A stretch of 64,000 bases of DNA from Sphaerisporangium perillae (GCF_023276435.1 NZ_JALLPO010000031.1:59070-123069), one strand, 5' to 3'; positions 27,444 through 37,579 are shown, counted from the first letter of the stretch. A program made the numbers and translations. The notes: generated by a model from the letters alone, not told the origin.

Positions 27444-28016
27444 ATGGGTGACACGAAGCCCTTGCGCGCGGATGCCCAGCGAAACAGGGCACGTGTCCTG
27501 GAAGCGGCCGAGAAGGTCCTCGCACGAGATGGGTTGTCCGCGTCGATGAGAGCGGTCGCCCAGGAGGCCGGCGTGGGCCTCGGCACGATCTACCGGCACT
27601 TCCCCACCCAGGAGGCCCTCTATCAGGCGATCATCCTGGACCGGCTGAGCAGGCTGGTCAGCGAGGCGGAAGCGCTGTCGAGCACGCGCGACGCGGGGTC
27701 GGCGTTCTTCGCCTTCCTCACCCGTGTCGTCGAGGTTTCGACGGAGAAGAGGACGCTGGCCGACGCCCTCACCGAGGCCGGGGTCGACGCCAAGCACGGG
27801 ACGTCGGACGTCAGCCGGGACCTCCGCGGCACCATCGAGTCCCTGCTCGGCTCCGCCCAGCGCGCCAGAGCGGTCCGCGACGACCTGCGCATGCCGGAGC
27901 TGCTCGCGCTGCTCGGCGCCGCGTGCATGGCGTCCGAACGCGGCCAGTGGGACGACGGGCTGCGCACCCGGGCGCTGGCCATCTTGTTCGACGGCTTCCG
28001 CCCCGAACGCACATAG
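27444..28016 (+). CDS. TetR-family transcriptional regulator
   Basis: A 190-residue repressor: HTH in residues ~12-58 (RARVLEAAEKVLARDG, MRAVAQEAGVGLGTIYRHF), then a helical ligand domain with a TetR_C-like middle (FFAFLTRVVEVSTEKRTLAD). An ATG at 27432 is equally in frame; 27444 is preferred for the GGTGAG just upstream. The tandem palindromes immediately upstream make it the likely regulator of itself and the divergent aldo/keto reductase. Confidence 0.88.
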   Translation: MGDTKPLRADAQRNRARVLEAAEKVLARDGLSASMRAVAQEAGVGLGTIYRHFPTQEALYQAIILDRLSRLVSEAEALSSTRDAGSAFFAFLTRVVEVSTEKRTLADALTEAGVDAKHGTSDVSRDLRGTIESLLGSAQRARAVRDDLRMPELLALLGAACMASERGQWDDGLRTRALAILFDGFRPERT

Positions 28017-28034
28017 AGCACCAGGCAGGGGCGG

Positions 28035-28052
28035 CGTGCCCCAGTGGGCACG
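28035..28052 (+). terminator. Hairpin after tetR
   Basis: CGTGCCC-CAGT-GGGCACG is a perfect seven-base-pair stem with a four-base loop, starting 18 bp after the TetR stop. There is no T-tract. Confidence 0.5.
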
Positions 28053-28153
28053 GACGTGGCGGGACGCGCGGCGACGGGGCAAAGGCCGGGGTGGGAGATG
28101 CGGCCGGTCGTGCCGGGCGAGTTGGCGCCTCGGCGGCGGCGTTGAGGCCTGGA

Positions 28154-28219
28154 ATGTGCGGCGCTTGAATTCTTACCCGATCTGCCGGTCCCATCGGATC
28201 GTAATCCGGACGGCGACGG
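28154..28219. repeat. ~66 bp dispersed repeat, copy C
   Basis: It begins ATGTGCGGCGCTT and ends AATCCGGACGGCGACGG, aligning with copies A, B and D. It lies 167 bp beyond the truncated peptide gene at 28386, the same side and order as copies A and B. It is part of the 566 bp gene-poor gap between tetR and the MFS gene. Confidence 0.6.
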
Positions 28220-28385
28220 TTCATCTCGGCTGGATGCCGCTTCTCTCACACGCGATGCTCGGCGTGGATCATGCCTTGGTCCGGGATTCGAGATTTCAGT
28301 TGTGCCTGGTGCGCCGGTTCGTTTCGACGGTTGTCCAGATACGTTGCTTCGTTTCGGAGATGTTCATTTATTTCGACTTTCCGGC

Positions 28386-28452
28386 TTAGTCCCAGGTGGT
28401 GCCGGCGGCGCGGCTGTAACCGTCCCAGGTGGTGCCGGCCGAGCGGGAGAAG
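28386..28452 (-). pseudogene. Truncated copy of the AGTTWD repeat-peptide gene
   Basis: On the minus strand this reads FSRSAGTTWDGYSRAAGTTWD then TAA, identical in the last two repeats to the peptide genes at 30218 and 31511. The match stops abruptly at 28452: the leader, first repeat and upstream region are replaced by unrelated sequence. No start codon (ATG, GTG or TTG) lies in frame before the next upstream stop. It is a decayed third copy of the family. Confidence 0.8.
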
Positions 28453-28512
28453 TCTGGACGGCTGTGCGCCCTTTGATCACGGCTTACCGAGCGTTGGCGA
28501 TTACAGGCGCGA

Positions 28513-28543
28513 GCAACTATGTTGTGCCCTCGCCGCTAGTTGC
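28513..28543 (+). promoter_or_regulatory. Inverted repeat upstream of MFS exporter
   Basis: GCAACTA (28513-28519) and TAGTTGC (28537-28543) are perfect arms separated by 17 bases, ending 40 bp before the MFS start. The region is AT-richer than its surroundings. It is a plausible operator for a regulator not encoded here; no clear -35/-10 pair can be fixed. Confidence 0.4.
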
Positions 28544-28582
28544 ATACGCGGCATATAGACGAGACCGATCGGAAGGATCAGC

Positions 28583-29812
28583 ATGCCTCTCGGCCTGCTC
28601 GCCCTGGCCATAGGGGGTTTCGGCATCGGGCTCACCGAGTTCGTCATCGCCGGCCTGCTTCCCGACGTCGCCCGCGACTTCGGTGTCACCGAGGCCGCCG
28701 CGGGGTGGCTCATCTCCGGCTACGCGCTCAGCGTCGCGGCCGGCGCCATCGGCCTCACGGCCGCCACCACGCGGCTGGACCGCAAACACGTGCTACTCGG
28801 ACTGATGGTGCTCTTCATCATCGGCAACCTGCTGTCCGCGCTCGCCCCGAGCTACCAGGTGATGATGCTCGGACGCGTCATCGCGGCGCTGTGCCACGGC
28901 GCGTTCTTCGGAATCGGCTCCGTGGTGGCCGCCGACATGGTGGCGCCCGACAAGCGAGCCGGTGCGATCGCCATGATGTTCGCGGGACTCACCACCGCCA
29001 ACGTCCTCGGCGTACCGTCCGGCACCCTGCTCGGCCAGCAGTTCGGCTGGCGCTCGACCTTCTGGGCCATCACCTTCATCGGCGTCATCGCGCTGATCGG
29101 CGTGGCGACGCTCGTCTCCGGCCAAAGGCCGGCCGGCGCCGTGGCCCGGGACGGCGGGCTGCGTGGCGAACTGGCCGCCTTCGCCCACCCGCAGGTGTGG
29201 CTGTCCCTGGGCGTCACGATCCTCGGCTTCGGCGGCATGTTCGGCGCCTTCACCTACATCGCCTACACCTTGACGGAGGTCAGCGGGTTCACCGCCGCGT
29301 CCGTGCCGTGGCTGCTCGTGCTGTTCGGCTCCGGCCTGTTCATCGGGAACTACGTCGGCGGCAAGGCGGCCGACAAGTCCGTGCCGGTGACGCTGATCAC
29401 CGTCCTCCTCGTGCTCACGGCCGTCCTCGGCGTGTTCGCCCTGACCGCGCACAGCCAGGTGATGACGACGATCTCCCTGATCCTGATGGGCGCCTTCGGT
29501 TTCGCCACCGTGCCAGGCCTCCAGATGCGGATCATGCACTACGCGGACCGGGCGCCTACTCTGGCCTCGGGTGCGAACATCGCCGCCTTCAACGTCGGCA
29601 ACGCCCTCGGTGCCTGGATCGGCGGCCTGACGCTCACCGCCGGCCTCGGATACACCGCCCCCATCTGGGCCGGTGCCGCCCTGACCGTCGCCGGACTCGC
29701 CGTGCTCCTGGCCGCCACCAGGCTCGCCTCGCAGCAGGCCAAGCGGACCTCCCTTCCCCCAGACCGCCGAGACCCTCATCGTCTGACCCCTCGGGATGCC
29801 CCGGCCCGCTGA
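28583..29812 (+). CDS. MFS drug/sugar exporter (DHA1, AraJ/chloramphenicol-exporter type)
   Basis: A 409-residue transporter with twelve predicted helices. The first carries FGIGLTEFVIAGLLP, and the loop 2-3 region has TTRLDRKHVLLG, as in the AraJ/CmlR-like drug-proton antiporter group; GLTTANVLGVPSGTLLGQQF is the motif C region. It likely exports a drug or small hydrophobic molecule. GGAAGGA precedes the ATG by seven bases. It sits between the truncated and first intact repeat-peptide copies, so a link to peptide export is worth considering, although MFS proteins rarely move peptides. Confidence 0.88.
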   Translation: MPLGLLALAIGGFGIGLTEFVIAGLLPDVARDFGVTEAAAGWLISGYALSVAAGAIGLTAATTRLDRKHVLLGLMVLFIIGNLLSALAPSYQVMMLGRVIAALCHGAFFGIGSVVAADMVAPDKRAGAIAMMFAGLTTANVLGVPSGTLLGQQFGWRSTFWAITFIGVIALIGVATLVSGQRPAGAVARDGGLRGELAAFAHPQVWLSLGVTILGFGGMFGAFTYIAYTLTEVSGFTAASVPWLLVLFGSGLFIGNYVGGKAADKSVPVTLITVLLVLTAVLGVFALTAHSQVMTTISLILMGAFGFATVPGLQMRIMHYADRAPTLASGANIAAFNVGNALGAWIGGLTLTAGLGYTAPIWAGAALTVAGLAVLLAATRLASQQAKRTSLPPDRRDPHRLTPRDAPAR

Positions 29813-30040
29813 GCACGACAGGCACCGGACGTCGGGAGCCGCGGACGGTGGGCGTGGGATGTGGCGGAGGACGTGGCGTGGAGGGTGGCGCGGGATGTGG
29901 CGGAGCATCGCGATGGCGGTCGGCCGCTGGACGGGCGATCCGCTGGGCCTGGCCGGGCGTCAATGGCTCGGTGCCGGCCTGGACGTCGCGAATTCATGTC
30001 ATTTCGTGGCCGCGAGCCGGGTTTGATCTGGATTCCGGGA
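29813..30040. other. Gene-free spacer with 14 bp direct repeat
   Basis: No coding gene is seen here. GGGATGTGGCGGAG occurs at 29856-29869 and again at 29892-29905, 36 bp apart, in a G-rich stretch. The frames open across it look like antisense shadows with Arg/His-Pro repeats. Confidence 0.5.
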
Positions 30041-30106
30041 ATGTGCGGCGCTTCGTCGCTTGATGCTTCGCCGATGCCGTCGGGGGCGATATCCGGATGG
30101 CGACGG
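30041..30106. repeat. ~66 bp dispersed repeat, copy A
   Basis: ATGTGCGGCGCTT at the left and ATCCGGATGGCGACGG at the right, with CCGTCG and CGACGG as inverted ends of the right half. Just before it, ATTCC-G-GGAAT forms a small palindrome that is also present in front of copy B. It lies 112 bp downstream (on the minus strand) of the peptide gene ending at 30218 and may belong to its 3' untranslated region. Confidence 0.6.
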
Positions 30107-30217
30107 TCTCGATCGGCTGAGCGGCGCTTTCACGTGCTGTCGGGCTGGCGCTTTTCCTGATCAGGACTATGATTTAGAGGGCTACTGGTTTCGCATTCGG
30201 CTTACCGTTCTTCTTCG

Positions 30218-30346
30218 TCAGTCCCCGGTGGTGCCGGCGGCGCGGCTGTAACCGTCCCAGGTGGTGCCGGCCGAGCGGGAGAAGGAGTCCCAGGTGGTGC
30301 CGGCGGAACGGAGGGAGGTGACCGGGGAGAAAGTGGTGTTCGACAT
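30218..30346 (-). CDS. Repeat peptide with three AGTTWD units, copy A (putative modified-peptide precursor)
   Basis: A 42-residue peptide: an 11-residue head (MSNTTFSPVTS) followed by three units with an 11-residue period: LRSAGTTWD, SFSRSAGTTWD and GYSRAAGTTGD. In the last unit Trp has become Gly. It has no Cys or Lys, and Ser, Thr, Gly, Ala, Trp and Asp dominate. Almost every codon ends in C or G. Against copy B four of six codon differences are silent third-position changes, while differences upstream of this ATG would all change residues, so this strand and start are real. Repeated core motifs in so short a peptide suggest a multi-core RiPP precursor; Thr/Ser and Asp would suit ester or amide cross-links. 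No modifying enzyme is visible nearby. Confidence 0.75.
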   Translation of the reverse strand: MSNTTFSPVTSLRSAGTTWDSFSRSAGTTWDGYSRAAGTTGD

Positions 30347-30373
30347 TTCTTCGTCTCTTTTCTGGAGGGCTTC

Positions 30374-30395
30374 TTGTTTGTCCTTGCACAAACAA
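30374..30395 (-). promoter_or_regulatory. Inverted repeat upstream of peptide gene copy A
   Basis: TTGTTTGT-CCTTGC-ACAAACAA has perfect eight-base arms and ends 28 bp before the peptide start on the minus strand. Copy B keeps the right arm but has two changes in the left. The conserved upstream block continues to about 30473, so the promoter is probably inside it. This may be an operator or a leader-RNA hairpin. Confidence 0.45.
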
Positions 30396-30657
30396 CTCTC
30401 CGGCATTCCAGGCCCTCGAACCAGACGAATGGACGGCAGCAAGCTGCACGCCCGTGACCACTTCCTGCCACTTAAAGACGGCGATATCGCCGGGGCGACC
30501 ACGACCGGCATCACCGCAGGTCAGGGGCTGGTCCGGGTCAGCGGTCCGAAGGAGCGGGGGGCCACGGAAACCCGGTGCGCCGTCTACCTGGACGCCGGCT
30601 TTCCTTCCGGGACCCGCGGCTAACATTGCGCTGGAGATCGACGACCCGGAGGTCGCC

Positions 30658-31170
30658 ATGGTGGACGACGCCGACCTGAAGCACCTGCGCCGGTGCGTGG
30701 AGCTGGCCAGGGAGTCCCTGGAGGAGGGCGACGAGCCCTTCGGCTCCGTGCTGGTCGCCGCGGACGGGACCGTCCTGGGCGAGGACCACAATCGGGTCGC
30801 CTCCGGCGACAGCACCCGGCATCCGGAGTTCGAGCTGGCACGGTGGGCCGCACTCAACATGACTCCTGAGGAGCGGGCCGCCGCGACCGTCTACACCTCA
30901 GGGGAGCACTGTCCCATGTGCGCCGCCGCGCACGGCTGGGTCGGCCTCGGCCGCATCGTGTACGTGTGCTCGTCTACGCAACTGGTGAGCTGGCTCGCCG
31001 AGCTGGGAGTCCCCGCGCCTCCCGTGCGACCACTGCCGATCCGGGAGGTCGTCCCGGACCTCGTGGTGGAGGGCCCCATCCCCGGTCTCGCGGAAGAGGT
31101 ACGCGAGCTGCATCGCCGGTTCCACGGCCGCGATCTCACGGACGGGCCGGAGAACCCCGGTCGGAGCTGA
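30658..31170 (+). CDS. Nucleoside/base deaminase (CDA fold)
   Basis: A 170-residue zinc deaminase with HPE (residues 55-57, Glu as proton shuttle; most relatives have HAE) and the zinc-binding CPMC in SGEHCPMCAAAHGW. The N terminus VDDADLKHLRRCVELARESL and FGSVLVAADGTVL match guanine deaminase/TadA-like proteins. It probably deaminates a free base or nucleoside. GGAGG lies six bases before the ATG. It sits between the two intact repeat-peptide copies on the opposite strand; no functional link is evident. Confidence 0.85.
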   Translation: MVDDADLKHLRRCVELARESLEEGDEPFGSVLVAADGTVLGEDHNRVASGDSTRHPEFELARWAALNMTPEERAAATVYTSGEHCPMCAAAHGWVGLGRIVYVCSSTQLVSWLAELGVPAPPVRPLPIREVVPDLVVEGPIPGLAEEVRELHRRFHGRDLTDGPENPGRS

Positions 31171-31318
31171 CGGCCGGCGCGGCGGAAGGCCCATGCCCGT
31201 GGAAGGCCGGAGGCCTGTGAGGGCCGTATGCGGCGGGTGTGGGGAGCGTGTTCCCCGGATGCGGATCCGATCGGCCGGGCCGGGCGAGAATGCCGCGGGA
31301 TTGGCCTGGATTCCTGGA

Positions 31319-31385
31319 ATGTGCGGCGCTTTCGGTGATTCGATGCTCAGCCGATGTGGTCGGGGCCGGAATCCGGATGGCGACG
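31319..31385. repeat. ~66 bp dispersed repeat, copy B
   Basis: ATGTGCGGCGCTTT at the left, TCAGCCGATG in the middle, and GTCGGGGCCGGAATCCGGA before GGCGACG at the right. It is the best match to copy A and lies 126 bp beyond the peptide gene ending at 31511. ATTCC-T-GGAAT precedes it. Confidence 0.6.
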
Positions 31386-31510
31386 CTTCGTTCGGCTGGA
31401 CCGCGCTGCTTCTATACGTGCTTCGAGCTGGGATCGAGTTCCGATTGAACAGATGGCCGGATGGTTTGATTCGATTGAGTTGCTTGGTGCAGTTCGAGCT
31501 GGTCGAGTTT

Positions 31511-31639
31511 CTAGTCCCAGGTGGTGCCGGCGGCGCGGCTGTAGCCGTCCCAGGTGGTGCCGGCCGAGCGGGAGAACGAGTCCCAGGTGGTGCCGGCGGA
31601 ACGGAGGGAGGTGACCGAAGAGAAGGTGGTGTTCGACAT
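31511..31639 (-). CDS. Repeat peptide with three AGTTWD units, copy B (putative modified-peptide precursor)
   Basis: A 42-residue paralogue of the peptide at 30218. The head is MSNTTFSSVTS and all three units keep the full AGTTWD ending (Trp19, Trp30, Trp41; Asp20, Asp31, Asp42), so this is the complete version. Units are LRSAGTTWD, SFSRSAGTTWD and GYSRAAGTTWD. About 250 bp around it, from the stop to ~31767, matches copy A with roughly ten mismatches by eye. A weak AGAGACGA ribosome-binding sequence precedes the ATG. Likely expressed alone from its own upstream block. Chemistry unknown; a multi-core RiPP is the leading idea. Confidence 0.78.
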   Translation of the reverse strand: MSNTTFSSVTSLRSAGTTWDSFSRSAGTTWDGYSRAAGTTWD

Positions 31640-31931
31640 TTCTTCGTCTCTTTTCTGGAGGGCTTCGTGTTCGTCCTTGCACAAACAACTCTCCGGCCTT
31701 CCAAGCCCTCGAACCAGACGAATGGACGGCAGCAAGCTGCACGCCCGTGACCACTTCCTGCCACCCTTATAGGAGACATCTCGCCCCGGCCCTCGAGGCC
31801 GTACATAACCCCAGGTCAAAACGTGGATCGACCTGCCGTACGGGCGCGCGTGGCGCCCGTGCGACAGGAAGCTGACGCCGCCATTCATGGGATGCGCGGC
31901 GCGGCGAAACGCCGCAGGCCGGCGGATCGGA

Positions 31932-32000
31932 TCAGGGCAGGAGCAGGACGCGGCCGAGCACCGATCGTTCCTCGAACAGCCGGTGCGCCTCGGCGAGCTT
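31932..32000 (-). pseudogene. C-terminal remnant of a quinone reductase/zinc-type alcohol dehydrogenase
   Basis: The minus-strand frame ending at 31932 reads KLAEAHRLFEERSVLGRVLL and ends LP-stop. This is the usual C terminus of NADPH:quinone oxidoreductases (LAEAAEAHRxLE...GKVLL). Nothing upstream of ~32000 belongs to such a protein; instead the sequence has a short direct repeat (TTCGATGCTCCG) and then the end of the next gene. It is a deletion relic. Confidence 0.65.
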
Positions 32001-32047
32001 CGATGCTCCGCTTTGATGCGGCGCTTCGATGCTCCGCCGGCGGAGGA

Positions 32048-33412
32048 TCACGGTCTCCGGCGGTGTTCGACCACCTGGTCGCCCTTGCCGGGATACACCA
32101 TGACCAGCAGGTGCTGCGGCGTCCACCCCTTCGAGTCCGGCAGGCGATAGTGCACCCGGACGCGGTAGTGGCCCTTGCCGCGGAACGCCAGGTTGGGCAG
32201 GTCGCTCTCCCCCGCCATCGGATCCATGAGCTCGATCTGCCCCGTCGGGCTCTCGTAGCCGACCTCCACCACGTGGTCCCAGCCTTTGACCTCCACCGGA
32301 GGCCTCTTCCGGTACGTCTCGGCGGTCAGGCAGATGTCGAAGTCGGAATGGCTGAGGATCATCAGGTGGCCTGGCAGGGACGCGACGAGTCCGTTGCGCT
32401 GCGCGACGCTGAGCAGCGGATCATCGATCGCGTCCTCCGATTCGAAGGACTCCAGCACGCCGTAGTCGGTCCACGTGCGCTCACGCGCCACCCGCACCGG
32501 CCTGACCAGGGGCCGATGCCGGGAGGTGTCGCAGACCTTCTGGTTCGCCGCCTCCTGCGCCTCGTACTCGGCCTCCTCGGCCTCGTACCGCGCCTTGACG
32601 TCCACGGCGGCCCTGGGGCAGATGGGCGCGATCTCGTGCGGCGAGATGTCCCGGCGCGGGTAGGCCTCGCACATGGCACGCCCGTACGCGAGCAGATCGC
32701 GGTCGGAGATGTCCGCGAACCCTCCCGTGCTTCGCACACCGCAGAGGAACGCCCGGCTTCCGGCGCGGTCCCATATGGGAGAACCGCCTTCCGATGGGCA
32801 CCTGGAGGCAGGGGTGATGACACCGGCCATGAGGTCGCCGGCGGGCAGGATCGCCAGTACGCCGAGCGCCGCGGCGGCCGCCAGCCCTCGTCTGAACCCG
32901 CGGGACCGGAGGACCCGGATGAGGAACCGGCGGACCCGGTGCTTGGGGGTCCGCACCGCCGCCAGCACGCAGAGTGCGGCGACGAAGGGCGCGACGACCG
33001 GGCCGAGGAAGAACACCACTCCGTCGGGGCCGCCCCACGTCTCGAGGCATCCCCGATCGATCGCCATGTCCACGATGAAGCCCAGTGGTCCGATGCCGTA
33101 CAGGACCAGCAGCGACGCCGCGAGGACACGGGAGCACACCCGGCCGATCAGAGGACGCCCGAGTCTGGTGAGGATCCAGTGCGCGAGAAAGGCGACCACG
33201 ACGGCGGGCACGCCGCCGTACCACACGAGCGGCATCCAGTCCGTCACCAGTCCCAGCAACCACGCCGACTCGAAATAGGCGTCCTTTCCTGGGCAGAACA
33301 TGTAAAAGCCGAAGAACGCGAAGCCGCGTGCGGTGAGAGTGAAGTTGTAGATCATCCCGGCCGACGACGCCAGCAGGGCACCGGCCCACCATGAACGCGA
33401 TCTCCACGACAT
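32048..33412 (-). CDS. Large membrane protein of unknown function
   Basis: A 454-residue protein with five to six hydrophobic helices in residues ~8-215 (for example WWAGALLASSAGMIYNFTLT; WYGGVPAVVVAFLAHWIL; FFLGPVVAPFVAALCVLAAV; GLAAAAALGVLAILPAGDL). An extracellular-looking region of ~240 residues follows, with four Cys (ASRCPSEGG, FLCGVRS, MCEAYPRR, PICPRA) and a Glu/Ala helix (YEAEEAEYEAQEAANQ). The tail (HYRVRVHYRLPDSKG, HLLVMVYPG) looks beta-sheet rich. The stop region overlaps the decayed repeats at ~32010-32050. I do not recognise the family. Confidence 0.7.
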   Translation of the reverse strand: MSWRSRSWWAGALLASSAGMIYNFTLTARGFAFFGFYMFCPGKDAYFESAWLLGLVTDWMPLVWYGGVPAVVVAFLAHWILTRLGRPLIGRVCSRVLAASLLVLYGIGPLGFIVDMAIDRGCLETWGGPDGVVFFLGPVVAPFVAALCVLAAVRTPKHRVRRFLIRVLRSRGFRRGLAAAAALGVLAILPAGDLMAGVITPASRCPSEGGSPIWDRAGSRAFLCGVRSTGGFADISDRDLLAYGRAMCEAYPRRDISPHEIAPICPRAAVDVKARYEAEEAEYEAQEAANQKVCDTSRHRPLVRPVRVARERTWTDYGVLESFESEDAIDDPLLSVAQRNGLVASLPGHLMILSHSDFDICLTAETYRKRPPVEVKGWDHVVEVGYESPTGQIELMDPMAGESDLPNLAFRGKGHYRVRVHYRLPDSKGWTPQHLLVMVYPGKGDQVVEHRRRP

Positions 33413-33583
33413 GAGCCGACACCGTAGCGCCCTCCACCGACAACCGTCAGCGCCTGCCCACCGCCCCTTCCGATCACCCGGAGCGCGTCCAGCGCGGAGG
33501 CGAGGACCATTTTCGATCAGGTCGACTTCAGGTGGCCGCGGTGGTCGAAGAGCCAGATCAGGTGAGCGAAGTGGGGCGGCGTC

Positions 33584-34726
33584 TCATTGGCCGGGGAGTA
33601 CTCGGACCTCGGCGCCGGGCAGGGTGGTCCACCAGTGGTCGTAGCGGCGGTAGGGCTGGGGGCCGCGGTCGGCGAGGAGTGCCACCAGCGACCGGGCCTC
33701 CGCGGCGAGTCCTTCCCAGGCCTCGGCCGGCAGGTGGTGGAAGGCGGTCGCTTCGATTCCTCCCTCGACCGGGCGCCACACGCCGGCGACGTACCCATCG
33801 ACCAGGAGGGTCGGCAGCACGTCGCCGTTCGACCGGGTCACGAGCTTGCGGTAGTCGGGCGGGATGACGCGGCTCCGGTCGGCGTAGGCCAGCAGGATGC
33901 TGTCCCACATGGCCATCAGTCTGGGCGGGGCCGGCGTGTCCTCGGCGGGGCGCGGGCCACCGGGGACGTCGAACAGCCTCGTGCCATCGGGCCCTTCCAG
34001 CTCCTCCAGTACGCCGGAGAGGGCGCTCAGGGCGTCCCGGGCCCTGGAGCGCTGGACCAAGGCGAACTGCGCCACGTCCGCCACCGATGCGGGGCCGAAT
34101 CCCTCCAGGTAGCGCTGGACCAATGTCCGCAGGTGCTGGTCTGCGATGTCTTTCCCCCCAGACGCCGGCGGCGTGCCCGCTGCGACGTACGACGGCCGCG
34201 TACCGAACGACCACGGCCCGCCTGTGGGGGCGTGCAGCAGCGGCGCGTACGACCGCAACGCCCACCACACGCCCTTCGGGGGGACTCCGAGCCGCGCGTC
34301 GAGCCATGCCTCGACCTCGGCCACGGTGCGGGGCCGGCCGGCGAATTCCAGCAGCTCCGGGAGTACGGCGTCGGCGTCGGCGGCGCGGAGCCCGCTCACC
34401 GTGAAGCGACGGTCGCCGAGCCTCGCGCCTCGCAGCGTCGGCTGCATGGCGGCGTGCATGGCTGGATGGTCGTCCGCGTGCACCACATGCAGCGTGATCC
34501 GCATCAGCGTCGCCTTGACCAGCTTGTGTTCGGCGAAGGCGGCGTCGAGGTCGGCCGGATCGAAGGCGGTGAGACGGTTCCACAACGCGAGGTACGGCGA
34601 GGCGGCCTGCTGCGCCTGCAAGGCGACCACGCGCCTGGCCGCGTCGATGACGCCGAGTCGCTGCCGCCGGAGAAGCAGCTGCCGGGCGAGCGTGGCGCGA
34701 TTGAGCCCCTGTGCGGTGATCCTCAT
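33584..34726 (-). CDS. AlkZ-like DNA glycosylase (HTH_42 winged-helix family)
   Basis: A 380-residue protein of the HTH_42/AlkZ superfamily, monofunctional glycosylases that release alkylated bases or unhook interstrand cross-links. The QxQ catalytic motif is present as Q37-A-Q39 (VVALQAQQAASPYLALWNRL). Three winged-helix units follow, including RPRTVAEVEAWLDARLG, GFGPASVADVAQFA and the DPR-like DSILLAYADRSRVIPPDY motif. AlkZ relatives often protect antibiotic producers from their own DNA-damaging products. Monocistronic, with no recognisable biosynthetic cluster beside it. Confidence 0.85.
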   Translation of the reverse strand: MRITAQGLNRATLARQLLLRRQRLGVIDAARRVVALQAQQAASPYLALWNRLTAFDPADLDAAFAEHKLVKATLMRITLHVVHADDHPAMHAAMQPTLRGARLGDRRFTVSGLRAADADAVLPELLEFAGRPRTVAEVEAWLDARLGVPPKGVWWALRSYAPLLHAPTGGPWSFGTRPSYVAAGTPPASGGKDIADQHLRTLVQRYLEGFGPASVADVAQFALVQRSRARDALSALSGVLEELEGPDGTRLFDVPGGPRPAEDTPAPPRLMAMWDSILLAYADRSRVIPPDYRKLVTRSNGDVLPTLLVDGYVAGVWRPVEGGIEATAFHHLPAEAWEGLAAEARSLVALLADRGPQPYRRYDHWWTTLPGAEVRVLPGQ

Positions 34727-34850
34727 GGTGCGCCGGAGCTCTCATCCACTGCGGAACCTCCGGATGGGCAGCGAGCGGTCACTGCCGCAAGTTACACCGT
34801 CGCGGCCCGAGCCGCGGGCGAGGAGTGTCGCCGGCGGCCCGGGCCCGGGG

Positions 34851-35588
34851 TCAATTGGCCGCCTTGAGGTAGTCGCGGTTCATCTGGGAGATGACGTCCA
34901 GCGAGATGCCCTTGGGGCACACGGCGGTGCATTCGCCGGTGTTGGTGCAGCCGCCGAAGCCTTCGAGGTCCATCTGCTCGACCATCGCCACGACGCGGGA
35001 GTCGCGCTCGGGCTGGCCCTGCGGGAGCAGGCCCAGGTGGGTGATCTTCGCCGCGGTGAACAGCGAGGCCGATCCGTTCGGGCAGGCCGCGACGCAGGCG
35101 CCGCATCCGATGCAGGTGGCGGCGTCGAACGCGTCGTCGGCGTTCTCCTTCTTCACCGGGATGCTGTGCGCGTCCGGCGCCGAGCCCGCGGGCACGGAGA
35201 TGAAGCCGCCGGCCTGGATGATGCGGTCGAAGGCGCCGCGATCGACGACCAGGTCCTTGACGACGGGGAACGGCGCGGCGCGCCACGGCTCGATGGTGAC
35301 GGTGTCGCCGTCCTTGAAGTGGCGCATGTGGAGCTGGCAGGTGGTGGTGGCCCGCTGCTCGCCGTGGGCGACGCCGTTGATGACCATGCCGCACATGCCG
35401 CAGATGCCCTCGCGGCAGTCGTGGTCGAACGCGACGGGGTCGTCTCCTTCGAGGATGAGCCGCTCGTTGAGGACGTCCAGCATCTCCAGGAAGGACATGT
35501 CCGGCGACACATCCTCAACCTGATAAGTCACCATCCGTCCGCTGTCGGCGGGACCGTTCTGCCGCCAGACCTTGAGGGTGAGGTTCAT
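34851..35588 (-). CDS. sdhB: Succinate dehydrogenase/fumarate reductase iron-sulphur subunit
   Basis: A 245-residue electron-transfer subunit. [2Fe-2S] ligands are in [20 protein letters not shown] followed by CQLHMRHF, and [4Fe-4S]/[3Fe-4S] ligands in [15 protein letters not shown] and [15 protein letters not shown]. This is the B subunit of the SdhCAB (Wolinella/Bacillus-like) enzyme that passes electrons from FADH2 to quinone. ATG 35588 is chosen over one 15 codons upstream because [10 protein letters not shown] is the usual actinobacterial start. Last gene of the operon, 69 bp after sdhA. Confidence 0.93.
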   Translation of the reverse strand: MNLTLKVWRQNGPADSGRMVTYQVEDVSPDMSFLEMLDVLNERLILEGDDPVAFDHDCREGICGMCGMVINGVAHGEQRATTTCQLHMRHFKDGDTVTIEPWRAAPFPVVKDLVVDRGAFDRIIQAGGFISVPAGSAPDAHSIPVKKENADDAFDAATCIGCGACVAACPNGSASLFTAAKITHLGLLPQGQPERDSRVVAMVEQMDLEGFGGCTNTGECTAVCPKGISLDVISQMNRDYLKAAN

Positions 35589-35657
35589 GGTTCGCTTACC
35601 GCTCCTCGTCCGCCGCGCGGACCGCTCGCTCATTGGGGGCCACAGGGCGCGAGGCGC

Positions 35658-37579
<1,922 letters not shown>

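Noticed and set aside
30218..30514. 98-residue N-terminally extended version of peptide copy A
   Set aside because: The extension is open in both copies but every A/B difference there changes the residue (K/E, Q/H, M/R, P/L), so it is upstream untranslated sequence rather than a leader.
30261..30623. Plus-strand frame opposite peptide copy A (VPAEREKESQ repeats)
   Set aside because: Differences from the matching frame in copy B do not favour silent positions on this strand, whereas they do on the minus strand.
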